DNA from: Bog-473 sp963840435
GTDB taxonomy: Bacteria > Actinomycetota > Acidimicrobiia > Acidimicrobiales > RAAP-2
NCBI GenBank assembly: GCA_963840435.1
Contig: CAWIYY010000012.1
Location: 930,001-994,000 of the forward strand
Direction: 5' to 3'
DNA length: 64,000 nt
Shown here: positions 9,363 to 18,901 of the stretch, piece by piece
Layout: each line of letters opens with the position of its first letter
Position numbering within the stretch: position 1 is the stretch's first letter
The notes under the pieces: generated by a model
The model's input: only the letters and a program-made list of their open reading frames with translations
Told to the model about the DNA's origin: nothing
Database searches by the model: none
Made by a program: the position numbers and the translations under genes

Positions 9363-9745
9363 GTCCGTCGGCTCCCGAGACCTCATGGAGCGACCGCGTG
9401 CTCGACCCCAACGTCAGGCCAGACCGTCTGGTCCAGAACCCGAAGGTCCGTACTCATCAGCTGAGTATGGCGCTTGCGGTGTCAGTTCGCATCGTGATTG
9501 ACGGGAGCGCCGAACGTTCCTGCTGGTTGTGCGGGTCGGACCGGCGCACATGGGCGATCTTCAAGCCGGGATTCCCGGTTCAGCGGCAAGGCCGGTTCGA
9601 TCCGGCACTCCTCGTTCCTTGAGAGCGTCGGTCATAGCTCCGGGGGATACCGATCCACGTTTCCTCAGCGCGGCGGCTTGACCTTGACCCTGGGGGAAGC
9701 CCCAGACTTGTCCCGGCAACTGTCATGTCGATGAGGAGCGAGCAC
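9363..9745. other. intergenic region upstream of the MerR regulator
   Basis: 383 bases between the VOC pair and the MerR-family gene. I see no convincing gene. The right end carries a promoter-like segment with a dyad, described separately. Confidence 0.45.
9684..9705 (+). promoter_or_regulatory. possible MerR-type promoter dyad
   Basis: A TTGACC hexamer (9684-9689) is followed at once by the inverted repeat CTGGGG (9690-9695) - GAAG - CCCCAG (9700-9705). MerR-family proteins bind dyads placed in the long spacer between the -35 and -10 elements of their own promoters. The match is by position and shape only; a clear -10 is not visible. Confidence 0.35.
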
Positions 9746-10585
9746 GTGGATCAGATGAGCATCGGAGAGTTCGCCGGACGTTCGCTCCTATCCGCCAAGG
9801 CGCTGCGGCTCTATGACGAACTGGGCCTGCTGCCGCCGGCACGGGTGGATGAGGACACTGGCTACCGCTTCTATGAGGCCGGCCAGCTCAAACAGGCACG
9901 CCTGATCGCGGCGCTGCGTCAGCTGCAGGTTCCGCTGGCAGAGATCAAGGCGATTCTGCCGCTCGAACCGGTTCAGGCGGCAGACCGTGTCCGCCAGGTC
10001 TGGGCCGCAGCCGAGGCCGAGCACACGGGCCGTCGCGCGCTCGCCGCATACCTGATCGACGAGCTCAGCGGAAAGAGGTCCGATGTGTACGAGGTCGGCA
10101 CGAGGGAGATACCCGAGCGCAGCCTGCTGTGCGTGAAGCGCAACGTCACCGGCGACAAAGCGGCATGGGCGTTCGGCAAGGAGTTCATCGCCCTGCTTCG
10201 CCGCTACCAGCTTCCGGTCTTGGAGGGACGCGCCGGGGCGTTCTTCTGCATCTTCTGGGGTGAGGTCAGCGAGGACAGCGACGGTCCGATTGAGTGGTGC
10301 CATCCCGTTCCAGCGGACGAGGCGGAAGCACTGGCCGCCCGCTGTCCGGAGCTGACCCTGCGTGCCGAGCCCGCCCACCAGGAGGCGTTCGTGAACCTCG
10401 GCGACGGAGAGATCGACGGCGCCGATTGGCAAGTGGTCTCACGTTCGCTGGAAGCGTGGGCCGAGCAGCAGGCAGGCATGCTGCCGGCAAATCTGGGCGT
10501 GCGGCTCACCTATCTCCCGAGCGAATTTGGGCAGGGCACCTATCAAGACTTCACGATCGCGTTCAACGGTCGGCCACGCGGATGA
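9746..10585 (+). CDS. MerR-family regulator with GyrI-like effector domain
   Basis: The N-terminal MerR winged helix (MSIGEFAGRSLLSAKALRLYDELGLL) runs to about residue 75, followed by a dimerisation helix. A GyrI-like ligand-binding domain covers about 115-275 (starting near EIPERSLLCVKR). I chose GTG 9746 because GAGGAG lies 7 bases upstream; ATG 9725 would put that ribosome site inside the gene. It overlaps the ABC ATPase gene by ATGA, so the regulator heads an exporter operon. It resembles BmrR-type sensors that detect lipophilic drugs, but the ligand is unknown. Confidence 0.9.
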   Translation: MDQMSIGEFAGRSLLSAKALRLYDELGLLPPARVDEDTGYRFYEAGQLKQARLIAALRQLQVPLAEIKAILPLEPVQAADRVRQVWAAAEAEHTGRRALAAYLIDELSGKRSDVYEVGTREIPERSLLCVKRNVTGDKAAWAFGKEFIALLRRYQLPVLEGRAGAFFCIFWGEVSEDSDGPIEWCHPVPADEAEALAARCPELTLRAEPAHQEAFVNLGDGEIDGADWQVVSRSLEAWAEQQAGMLPANLGVRLTYLPSEFGQGTYQDFTIAFNGRPRG

Positions 10586-11478
10586 CGACGGTCGTCACAG
10601 CCGAGTCCCTGACCAAGCGCTTCGGTGAGGTCTCAGCGGTCACGGATCTGTCACTTGCGTTGGAGGCCGGGACGATCACGGGCTTTCTCGGCCCGAACGG
10701 CTCTGGCAAGACGACAACGCTGCGGATGATCCTGGGCCTGGCCGCACCGACGAGTGGACGAGCATTGGTGTTCGATCATCCGTACGCGGAGTTGCCGCGT
10801 GCCGCGCTGCGGATCGGTGCCGTGCTCGAGGCGACCGATTTCCATCCTGGCCGTTCGGGCCGTGATCACCTGCGGATGCTCGGGCAGGCCGTCGATGTTC
10901 CCGACTCACGTGTGGACGAGGTGTTGCGCTTGGTGGAGCTGGGTGACGCCGCCCACCGGCGCGTGAAGGGATATTCGCTCGGGATGCGCCAGCGACTCGG
11001 ACTCGCGGCGGCGCTGCTTGGCGACCCGGAACTGCTGATTCTCGACGAGCCGGCCAACGGGCTTGACCCGGAGGGCGTTCGCTGGCTGCGGGACTTCCTG
11101 CAGAGGCTGGCCTCAGAGGGTCGCACGGTCCTCATCTCGAGTCATGTGCTTGCCGAGGTCGCGCAAACGGCTGACCGCGTGCTCATCATCAGTCGAGGGC
11201 GGCTCGTGCTCTCGTCCTCACTCACAGAGCTGACCGCCCGTGCCGGCGGCGCAGTTCGCGTCCGCAGTGGCGACCCGCAGCGACTCACGACGGCGCTGCG
11301 TGACGAGGCTCTGCAGGTGACGACGAGTACCGACCGCGCGCTGCTCGTCCAGGGAGCATCGAGCGAGCGGATCGGTGACATCGCCTTCGCCGCCGGCGTC
11401 CCGATTCACGAGCTGGTCAACGATGCAGGCGTGCTGGAGGACATCTTCCTCGAACTGACCTCGGAGGCACCGGCATGA
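10582..11478 (+). CDS. ABC transporter ATP-binding protein
   Basis: 298 residues. Walker A is FLGPNGSGKTTTLRM, signature YSLGMRQRLGLAAALL, and Walker B LLILDEPANGLDPEG, with the H-loop in ISSHVLAEV. This is the DrrA/CcmA-like type that pairs with ABC-2 permeases. ATG 10582 overlaps the MerR stop, and the gene's stop overlaps the permease start (ATGA), so the three genes form one coupled operon. Probably exports a compound sensed by the MerR regulator. Confidence 0.93.
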   Translation: MTTVVTAESLTKRFGEVSAVTDLSLALEAGTITGFLGPNGSGKTTTLRMILGLAAPTSGRALVFDHPYAELPRAALRIGAVLEATDFHPGRSGRDHLRMLGQAVDVPDSRVDEVLRLVELGDAAHRRVKGYSLGMRQRLGLAAALLGDPELLILDEPANGLDPEGVRWLRDFLQRLASEGRTVLISSHVLAEVAQTADRVLIISRGRLVLSSSLTELTARAGGAVRVRSGDPQRLTTALRDEALQVTTSTDRALLVQGASSERIGDIAFAAGVPIHELVNDAGVLEDIFLELTSEAPA

Positions 11479-12209
11479 TCTCGCAGATCAGGGCAGAGCT
11501 TTTGAAGATTCGCACGACCCGGACCACGATCGGGCTGATCCTCGGGATGATCGCGCTGATCTTGCTCTTCACGCTGCTCACCGGGCTACTGACCCACCCC
11601 AGCGGGCTTGCCGTCAGAGAGGACCAGCGTCAGCTGCTGAGCCTGAGCAGTTTCACCGCCGTGTTCTCCGCACTGTTGGGAGTGTTGCTTGTGACCAGCG
11701 AGTACCGCTACGGCACGATCCGTCCGACGTTCTTGTTCAACCCCGTACGGTCACACGTCCTGGCCGCCAAGGTCGTCGCCGGCGCCCTGGTCGGACTCGC
11801 CTTCGGGATCCTCGGCGAGGCGATCGGATGGGTGATCGGCTACGCCATCCTCGACGGGCGCGGCATCACCGCCGTGCTCAGCAGCGGCGACATTCTGTTG
11901 CTCACGCTCGGCGGGCTGGCTGGCTCGGCCCTGTGGGGCGCGATCGGCGTCGGGGTCGGCGCGATCATCCGCAACCAAGTCGGCGCGGTCATCACACTGC
12001 TCGCCTGGGGGCTCGTGGTCGACAACCTCCTGTTCGGCCTCGTCCCTTCCGTGGGGCGGTTCATGCCAACCCGTGCCTCGGACGCACTCATGGGTCTCCG
12101 AGTCCAGCACCTGGTCTCGCCCGGCGCCGGCGCGATCACGTTGATCGTCTGGGCCGGCGCACTGGCGGTCGTCGGTATCGCCCGGTCCGTTCGGCAGGAC
12201 ATCAACTGA
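11475..12209 (+). CDS. ABC-2-type permease
   Basis: 244 residues with about six hydrophobic segments, starting with TIGLILGMIALILLFTLLTGL. It is the membrane partner of the ATPase upstream, with which it overlaps by 4 bases. The pattern (short cytoplasmic N-terminus, ALLGVLLVTSEYRYGTIRPTF loop) is typical of ABC-2 exporters of antibiotics or lipids. Substrate not identifiable. Confidence 0.9.
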   Translation: MISQIRAELLKIRTTRTTIGLILGMIALILLFTLLTGLLTHPSGLAVREDQRQLLSLSSFTAVFSALLGVLLVTSEYRYGTIRPTFLFNPVRSHVLAAKVVAGALVGLAFGILGEAIGWVIGYAILDGRGITAVLSSGDILLLTLGGLAGSALWGAIGVGVGAIIRNQVGAVITLLAWGLVVDNLLFGLVPSVGRFMPTRASDALMGLRVQHLVSPGAGAITLIVWAGALAVVGIARSVRQDIN

Positions 12210-12375
12210 CTTTGGTGACCAGCACCGTCGTCGAGGCTCGTAGCCTGAAGCGGGACGACGGTCGCGGTCGTGAACCCCCGCCCCTTAGGACTGTTCGCGT
12301 CACGTGCGCGACGCCGATTGCGACAGTCCCTCCCCAGCAAACCGCCCTCGGACGGCCGGACACCTCGTGCCGCAG

Positions 12376-14079
12376 TCAGCCACTTTGCAAGACGTGCAAG
12401 CCCTTCGCGGTCGGAATGTCCACCCTGACCCGTTCGAAGGTGATCGTCCCGCCGAGGCGCGGTGTGATGTAGGCGACCGTCGTGGCCACCAGTTGCAGTT
12501 CGAGCGACGCACCGGCCTTGGCCGTGTAACCGACGCTCTCGAGCGGGATGGTCACGCTGTGGGACTTCCCGTCGAGCGTGACCGGAATGGGAGTGATCTG
12601 GTTGTTGACGACGATCCCGGTGGCAGGGTCGACCAGCTGGGCGAACACCCGGGTCGGCCGGGTGCCCGGCGCCACGGTGCCCGAGTAGGTCACCGAGAGC
12701 GTCGGCGGACCGACCAGCACGGCTGCCCGGGTGAGAGGCACCGTGATGTTCAGGGCGTTCTTCGCCGGGCCCGGAGTGACGGGCAGGGCCACCGAATCGA
12801 CGACATTGGCCGCCGCCGCATTGGCCGCGACGACCGGTGGGCCCGATCCGCCACCGGCCTGCAGGGCGAGTGTGCCCGAACCGGTTGCCACGACCGGGGC
12901 TCCTGCGGGAAGCGGATAGTTCGGGGCCGCATAGGAAGTCCCGTTCTGGTCGACGAAGGCGAATCCCTTGAGCACGTGCACAGACGTGTCGTGCGCGACG
13001 TAGTGCTGCATCCACGCGAGCGAGAGTGGACCGACCTCCAGGGCCGAGCCCGGGTCCGTCAGGCAGACACCATGACCGCCACAGAACCACGCCATTGAGA
13101 CCGTGGTCCCCTGGTGGTGGAGTGCCTCGTAATTCTCGATCCCCTCGTCCAACGTGAACAGGTCGTCGACCGTGCCCTGCAAGATCAAGGTCGGCACCTT
13201 CACCCGCGACAGGAACTGGGCGGGCCCGCGACTGTCGAAGAAGGACACCGCCCCAGCGTCGATGGTGCCGGTCGTGTTCATCTCGTTGTCAGCGGTGGTG
13301 ATCTCGGGGTCGAGTTTTGCGGTGGACGACACGCTCGCCAGGATGTTCCCCCACCCCGTCTTGGGGGTCTCGTTCTTGTCGAGACTCGTCCCGAGCGAAT
13401 GCCAGGCAATGGTCGGGGCGATGGCGTCGATCCGGCAGTCCCGTTCGGCCGCCGCGAACTGCACACCGCCGCCGTAGGACTCGCCGACCATGCCCACCCG
13501 GGGCACGCCCGGTCGGTCCAGCTGGACGCCTGCCTGTTGGGCGACCCAGTTGAGCATGGCCGTGACGTCCCGTCCCTCGTCGTTCGGGCTGTCGACCTCG
13601 GCCTCGCCTCCCGAATGGCCGAAGCCGCGGGGATCCCACGTCAAGACGTTGAACCCGCCCTGCCAGAGCTGGGCGATGCTCAGCGCTCCTTGAATCCCGG
13701 CCTGTGACGTGTCGGTATCGCCGGACGAGCCCCAGCCGGGGCCCATGAGCACAGTCGGATGCAAGCGCCCGCCCGGGCCGAGCGGATCGGGAAACCAGTG
13801 GATACGGATGGTCGTGCCGTCGAAGGAGGTGAGGTCGTAGTCCGACGCGATGCCAGGCACGGGTGCCGCTTTGGTCGACTGCCAGCCAGTTGGCGGTTGA
13901 CAGCTCTCCGCAGCTGCTGCCGGCGAGGCTGACAACGCGCGCAACGGAGCGGGCAGCGAAGAGCCGGGCGCGGCGTTGGTGCCGACGACGAAAAGAGCAA
14001 CGGCGACGGCGGCGACGGCCAGTGCTCTCCAGCAGGCCAACCGGCGTCGTCGCAGTCGTGCACCGATCGTTCCCGTCAT
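12376..14079 (-). CDS. secreted CocE/NonD-type alpha/beta hydrolase
   Basis: 567 residues. A signal peptide is evident (RRRRLACWRALAVAAVAVALFVVGTNAA). The hydrolase domain at about 75-340 has nucleophile Ser in GMVGESYGGG (about residue 201), acid Asp in GTVDDLFTLDE and His in CGGHGVC. A C-terminal beta-rich domain (about 400-567) resembles the X-Pro dipeptidyl-peptidase C-terminal jelly roll. Members are esterases or peptidases with varied substrates. I moved the start from 14166 to ATG 14079, which has GAGGGGA just upstream and puts the signal peptide at the N-terminus. Confidence 0.88.
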   Translation of the reverse strand: MTGTIGARLRRRRLACWRALAVAAVAVALFVVGTNAAPGSSLPAPLRALSASPAAAAESCQPPTGWQSTKAAPVPGIASDYDLTSFDGTTIRIHWFPDPLGPGGRLHPTVLMGPGWGSSGDTDTSQAGIQGALSIAQLWQGGFNVLTWDPRGFGHSGGEAEVDSPNDEGRDVTAMLNWVAQQAGVQLDRPGVPRVGMVGESYGGGVQFAAAERDCRIDAIAPTIAWHSLGTSLDKNETPKTGWGNILASVSSTAKLDPEITTADNEMNTTGTIDAGAVSFFDSRGPAQFLSRVKVPTLILQGTVDDLFTLDEGIENYEALHHQGTTVSMAWFCGGHGVCLTDPGSALEVGPLSLAWMQHYVAHDTSVHVLKGFAFVDQNGTSYAAPNYPLPAGAPVVATGSGTLALQAGGGSGPPVVAANAAAANVVDSVALPVTPGPAKNALNITVPLTRAAVLVGPPTLSVTYSGTVAPGTRPTRVFAQLVDPATGIVVNNQITPIPVTLDGKSHSVTIPLESVGYTAKAGASLELQLVATTVAYITPRLGGTITFERVRVDIPTAKGLHVLQSG

Positions 14080-14341
14080 TCCGTCCCCTCTTTCTGCAGT
14101 TCGTCGCTGCGCCGAGCGGGGTCCGACGATCTCCCCGGATTCTTTCCATTGGCGAGCACAGTCCACTCGCCAGCGCCCACTCGGCTCAGGCGATCCGCGA
14201 TCCTACTTGGGTGTCCGGTGTGGCTTGCCTACTTCTTACACGGCGCCCAGCTGACCCATGAGAACCCACCTCTGAGAGTGCTCGGGAACGGTCGCAGTGC
14301 ATCCGCACCCTCGTCAAGCTGATTTCGCGCCTCGTCGCGGC

Positions 14342-15393
14342 TCACGCGTACTGACGTCGCAGCCACCAGTACGTAAGCCCGCACAGCGCAAGTGCTGCCG
14401 CGAGGAAGACCCCCATCTCGGCCCACTGGAACGGCCAGAAGCGGCTGCCGGGCTGATAGGCGACGAGCGTGTGGATGGTTGTCGAGAGCTTGTCGACACA
14501 GTTGTTGAACAGCGCCACTCCCGAGGCTGGCGCGGTCTTGTTCGCGCCCGACGGAGGCGGTTGCGGGGCCTGATTGAAGAAGGCCGGGCACGCGTTGAGC
14601 AGAGAGTGGGCCGTTGGTACGTGTCCAGCCTTGTTGACCGCCTCGGTCGAGTAGACCACCCGTTGGGGGCGGTCACCCCCGGGGGATTGAAGGCGGCGGT
14701 AGCACCGGGGGAGAAGGAGACGCCCCCCTCGTTGATCGGAAGCGGGACGGACTCATGGACGGGTGAGGCGAAGTTCGGTCGAATCCAGTAGGTGACCGCG
14801 AGACGTGCGCCGACGAATCCCGCGAGCGTCACGGCCATCGCCGGGACCGTCCGGCGCAACAGCGTGCCTGCCGTCGCGCCGAGTGCGAAGGCAAATGCCG
14901 CATACCCGATTGAGGCGACACCGTGGTAGCCGAAGCTCGACAGTCCGAATCGATTCTGGTTCACCGCGTCGATCGGGCTCATCCACCAGTCGACCATCCA
15001 GGTCACCAGCCCGCCGATCACCATCGAGGCGAGGCCGACGATCCCGAGCTTCACGACGAGCCAGCGCCGGAGGGTCACGCTCTGGGTCCACGAGAGGCGA
15101 AAGATGCCGGTCTCGACCTCGCGGGCGATGAGCGGCGCACCGAAGAAAATCCCGATGAGCGCGGGGGTGACCATTGCGATGAGCGGCAGGGCATGCTGCA
15201 ACGGACTGTCGACGGTGAGCACTGGGTTCGTCGCCGAGGAACAGTTCCTCGCTGCCCGACAGGCGTTTTGATAGGCGTCGCTCACGCTGACAACGTGAAC
15301 CCCCGTCACGAGGAGCACGACCCCAAGGATGATGACGAGCCCGAGGCCAACGATCCCCTCGGTGCGGAATTCGCGCAGCGTCAAGCGGATCAC
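14342..15393 (-). pseudogene. ABC-2-type permease, frameshifted
   Basis: The first about 240 residues (15393 down to about 14670) form a membrane protein with several hydrophobic segments and a GAPLIAREVETGIFRLSWTQS loop of an ABC-2 permease. The frame then runs into arginine-rich nonsense. The proper C-terminus (VVYSTEAVNKAGH, then FLAAALALCGLTYWWLRRQYA) continues in another frame to 14342. One missing base in the C run at 14665-14669 (read on the minus strand) joins both parts into about 351 residues. It overlaps the ATPase gene by 4 bases. Either a sequence error or real decay. Confidence 0.8.
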
Positions 15394-16282
15394 GAGTGGA
15401 CTTCCAGCTTCGGGCGACGGTCTTCTGCCACGGCTCGCGTCATGTACGTGAGGACGAGGTCTTCGAGGTTCAACTGCTCAACCCTCCAGGCGGGATCGAG
15501 GATGGGCTCGTTGGTCCGGACGACGAGCGTGCTCTGGCGGTCGGTGTGGCTCTCGTCGATGAGCTGCTGGTCGCGCGGCAGTGCGCCAAGATCGCGGCGC
15601 GGTCCGGTCAGTCGGTGGTGCGACGCGAGCAGCTCGTCGATCTCGCCGGCGACCTGGACTCGCGAGTCGACGACGACGACGAGGTAGTCACAGACCCGCT
15701 CGAGATCGGCCACGAGGTGCGAGGAGAGGATGACACTCGTTCCGGAGTCGACCACGACCGTGATCACGCCCTGCAGGAACTCGCGCCGGGCCAGGGGATC
15801 GAGGCTGGCGACCGGCTCGTCGAGCACCAACAACTCCGGGCGCTTGGCGATCGCGAGGGTGAGCGCGAGCTGTGCGCGCTGGCCACCCGAGAGCTTGCTG
15901 GCCTTCTGGCGGGGATCGAGTCCGAGAAGCTCGATTCGCTCCTCGGCGAGCGCTGCGTCCCAGCCCGGGTTCATCCATCTGCCGAAGCGAAGGTGATCGG
16001 CAATCGAGAACCCGGCGCGGGTGGGGGTGTCTTGGGCGACGAAGCCGACACGGGCGAGCTGGGTTCGGCGTGGTGCCTGGTGTGCCTCCGAGTACGGAAA
16101 TCGAACCGGCACTCGGTTGCAAGAGGCCGACGGAGAGATGGAGCAGCGTGGTTTTTCCGGCGCCGTTTGGGCCGACGAGCCCCGACGACCTTGCCGGCGG
16201 GGATGGCGAGCGTGCACTCCGAGAGCGCCCACTTGTGTCCGTAGCGCTTGCCGAGGCCGTTCGCCTCGATGACGGCGGTCAC
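15390..16282 (-). pseudogene. ABC transporter ATP-binding protein, two frameshifts
   Basis: Three frames together give a normal ATPase of about 297 residues. The N-terminus VTAVIEANGLGKRYGHKWAL starts at GTG 16282. The Walker A segment LVGPNGAGKTTLLHLSVGLL lies in a second frame. From VGFVAQDTPT onward a third frame carries the signature LSGGQRAQLAL and Walker B LLVLDEPVASLDP. One extra base in the G run at 16180-16183 and one extra C near 16061-16063 explain both breaks. GTG 16282 overlaps the GntR stop (GTGA), which fixes the start. All catalytic motifs survive, which favours recent change or sequence error. Confidence 0.82.
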
Positions 16283-16671
16283 GCTACTTCCTCCGCGGAG
16301 GAGGACCGAAGACACTCCTTGTAGAGGGCGTCGATGCTTTCATCGTCGAGGCCGGCACGTCGGGCCTGGTTCAGCCAACGTTGCAAGCTCTGGCGCAGTG
16401 GTCCGTGCGCTGCCAGCGAGTCGTCGCTGAGCGTCGTCGTGACGAAGATGCCGATACCCGGTCGGGCCGCGACGAGACCGAGGAGCTCCAGCTCCTTGTA
16501 CGCCTTCGACACCGTGTTCGGGTTGATCGTGAGTCTCGTCGCCGCCTCCTTGACGGTGGGGAGCTGGTCGCCGACGGCGAGGACCCCCAGCCGGAGCGCA
16601 TGACGAACCTGTTGGACGACCTGCTGGTAGGGCGCCACGCCCGAACCTGCGTCGAGATGGAATTCGATCAC
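16279..16671 (-). CDS. GntR-family regulator, YtrA-like
   Basis: 130 residues. A GntR winged helix (residues about 10-75: YQQVVQQVRHALRLGVLAVGDQL, then TRLTINPNTVSKAYKELELLGLV) is followed by only a short helical tail, as in the YtrA subgroup that controls ABC transporter operons. The start is GTG 16671 with GGAG just upstream. It is the first gene of an operon with the frameshifted ATPase and permease. A perfect inverted repeat at 16683-16706 is its likely own operator. Confidence 0.9.
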   Translation of the reverse strand: MIEFHLDAGSGVAPYQQVVQQVRHALRLGVLAVGDQLPTVKEAATRLTINPNTVSKAYKELELLGLVAARPGIGIFVTTTLSDDSLAAHGPLRQSLQRWLNQARRAGLDDESIDALYKECLRSSSAEEVA

Positions 16672-16682
16672 CTTCGTCTCCC

Positions 16683-16706
16683 GGTGTCCTAGGAACCTAG
16701 GACACC
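16683..16706. promoter_or_regulatory. perfect inverted repeat, probable GntR operator
   Basis: Two 11-base arms, GGTGTCCTAGG and CCTAGGACACC, are separated by AA. The repeat ends 12 bases before the GTG of the YtrA-like regulator. YtrA-type GntR proteins repress their own operons by binding such palindromes at the promoter, so this is most likely the autoregulatory site. Confidence 0.7.
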
Positions 16707-17001
16707 ATGGACCATGGTCAGGTGTCTGTCAAGCCCGGCTCGGTGGATCTCGCCGCGATGTCTGCCTGTGGCGCCGCCCGTGGTTCGCCTGCGGACCCTT
16801 CTGACCAACCGCAAGGTCGGTCGTCGGTGCCCGCACCGATGTGACCCTTCGAACAGGCAGGATCGGGAGCCGGCCGGGGCCTTGCCCACGATGGGGCGTG
16901 CCTCGCGAGCGAGTCCTGCGGAAACGGTGGGGTCGAAGGACACCAGCCCGAGCGGGCGGCTCGCCCCGGGACCAGAAGCAGACCGGGGGACCTCGAGGGG
17001 A

Positions 17002-18009
17002 TCAGTCCCGGAAGCCCGCCAGCACGCCCTTCCACTGATCCGCCGCCACCTTGTACGGCGCGTAGAACGAGAAGCGGTCCACCAGCCCGCCGAAGCGCTT
17101 CCGCACCTCCGACGCCACCTCGTCCAACGGCGCCACGATGGCAAACGCCGACAGCACGTCGTCGTCGATCAGCTCACCCATCTGCACCCACTCGCCCCGC
17201 TTGGACAGCGTGTTGAGTTCGGACTGCAGGTCGCCCCAGCCGTGCAGCTCGAGCACGGGTCGGTACGCCGGCGTCGATGCGTAGAACGCGATCTGCTGCC
17301 GGACCCCCTGGTCTGCGGCCAGGGTGCTGGCCTCGTCCGCACCGGTCACGACGAAGCCGGGGTACGACACCGTCAGGTCGGCCCGCGTCTTGCCCGCCTT
17401 GGCCGCGCCGCGCTCCAAGGCGGGCAGCGACACCTCGCGCAGGTAGCGCTCGGTGGTGAAGGCGTGGGCCAAGAAGCCGTCGGCCACCTCGCCCGCCACT
17501 TCTGTCATGACCTCGCCCACCCCGGCCAGCAGGATCTTGGCGTTGCCGAACTCGTTGGGACCCGGGTTGAAGAACGGCGTCATGAGCGTGTGCGTGTAGA
17601 ACTCGCCCCGGAAGGCCAGTGGCTCGCCCGTCTCCCACGTCTGCCAGATGGCCCGGATTGCCAGCACCAGCTCGCGCATACGCGGCGCCGGGTGCGACCA
17701 CGGCATGGAGAAGCGCTTGGTGATGTGCGGCTTGATCTGGCTGCCCAGGCCCAGGAAGAAACGGCCCCTCGTCGCCGCCTGCAGGTCGTTGGCCAGCATG
17801 GCCAGCGTCATCGGGTTGCGGGCGAAGGCCACCGCGATGCCGGTGCCGTAGTCGAGACCGGTGGTGGCGCTGGCCGCCACGGCGATCGGAAGGAACGGAT
17901 CGTGCGAGGTCTCGCCCGTGAACACGCCGTCGTAACCGTCGGCCTCCGCCTTGGTGGCCTGGGCCGCCACCTCGTGCAGGTTGGTCCCGATGCCGCCGTC
18001 GATCTTCAT
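17002..18009 (-). CDS. LLM-class F420-dependent oxidoreductase
   Basis: 335 residues of a luciferase-like monooxygenase TIM barrel, most like the mycobacterial-type F420-dependent class (MKIDGGIGTNLHEVAAQATKAE, FTGETSHDPFLPIAVAA, GRFFLGLGSQIKPHITKRF). Such enzymes use coenzyme F420 to reduce or oxidise small organic substrates; the substrate is unknown. It is the last gene of a three-gene run, starting 7 bases after the PAC2 stop. Confidence 0.9.
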   Translation of the reverse strand: MKIDGGIGTNLHEVAAQATKAEADGYDGVFTGETSHDPFLPIAVAASATTGLDYGTGIAVAFARNPMTLAMLANDLQAATRGRFFLGLGSQIKPHITKRFSMPWSHPAPRMRELVLAIRAIWQTWETGEPLAFRGEFYTHTLMTPFFNPGPNEFGNAKILLAGVGEVMTEVAGEVADGFLAHAFTTERYLREVSLPALERGAAKAGKTRADLTVSYPGFVVTGADEASTLAADQGVRQQIAFYASTPAYRPVLELHGWGDLQSELNTLSKRGEWVQMGELIDDDVLSAFAIVAPLDEVASEVRKRFGGLVDRFSFYAPYKVAADQWKGVLAGFRD

Positions 18010-18016
18010 CGCCCGC

Positions 18017-18901
18017 TCACTGCTCCTCGCCTCGCAGGAACCGCTCCAGCTCCGCCGCGATCTCCTCGCCCGAGGGCACGGCGTCGACCCCCATGGCGTT
18101 GCCCTCCGAGGCGTCGATCGACTCCTCGAGCTTGCGCACCATGGCCACGTGCTCGGCGTTGTCGGAGATGAGCTGGTCCACCTGGCGTCGCGACGAGTCG
18201 GCCGCCCGGCGCAGCGCCGAGGAGTCGAGGCTCAACCCGGCCACGCCGGCCAGCCCCTCGATCAAGACGGCCGAGGCCTCGGGGAACGGCATCCCGGCCA
18301 CGTAGTGGGGCACCCGGGCCCACAGCGAGATCACCGGCGTGCCCTGGGCCCCGAAGGCCATCTCCAGCGCGGCCGAGACGCCGGCCGGCACCTCGAGCTC
18401 GCCCTGTACCACCCCCACCTGCTCGATCAGATGGGCGGACGACTCCGGTGCAGTGGCGGCCAGGCGCACCGGCCGGGTGTGGGGCGCCGGCGCCGGGAAG
18501 GCACCGAGACCGACCACCTGGCGCACCCGCCAGGAGCGGGCCAGCCCGACCACGGCGTCGCAGAAGGCGCGCCAGTGGAAGTCCGGTTCGGGGCCGACCA
18601 GGAAGAGCATGTCGTGCCCGCTCTCGTCGGTGCCGTGGCGCACCATCGTGCGCGGCCACGTCAGGTCGGTGGTGATCCCGTTCACAATGCGGGCGACCGG
18701 GCGCCGCGCCCGCTGGTCCAAGAAGTGCTCGCCGTTGAAGGTCACCACCGGCTCGGTCTCGCCCGAGCCCAGCAGCGCCGCCACCGCCGTGGTCGCCCCC
18801 AGGCCGGCGTCGACCCAGCCCTCGAGCGAGACGACCAGCACCGGGTTGGTGAACGTGGGCTCGCGGTGGACCTCGAAGATCTCGGTGAGCTCGGGGCTCA
18901 C
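18017..18901 (-). CDS. PAC2-family protein
   Basis: 294 residues. The core (NPVLVVSLEGWVDAGLGATTAVAALL; VVTFNGEHFLDQRARRP; PEPDFHWRAFCDAVVGLA; VGLGAFPAPAPHTRPV) is the PAC2 fold, related to the PAC2 proteasome-assembly chaperone and common in actinobacteria. The C-terminus is helical and acidic. GTG 18901 overlaps the phosphotransferase stop (GTGA). Its bacterial function is not established; a link to proteasome assembly is only by family name here. Confidence 0.85.
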   Translation of the reverse strand: MSPELTEIFEVHREPTFTNPVLVVSLEGWVDAGLGATTAVAALLGSGETEPVVTFNGEHFLDQRARRPVARIVNGITTDLTWPRTMVRHGTDESGHDMLFLVGPEPDFHWRAFCDAVVGLARSWRVRQVVGLGAFPAPAPHTRPVRLAATAPESSAHLIEQVGVVQGELEVPAGVSAALEMAFGAQGTPVISLWARVPHYVAGMPFPEASAVLIEGLAGVAGLSLDSSALRRAADSSRRQVDQLISDNAEHVAMVRKLEESIDASEGNAMGVDAVPSGEEIAAELERFLRGEEQ

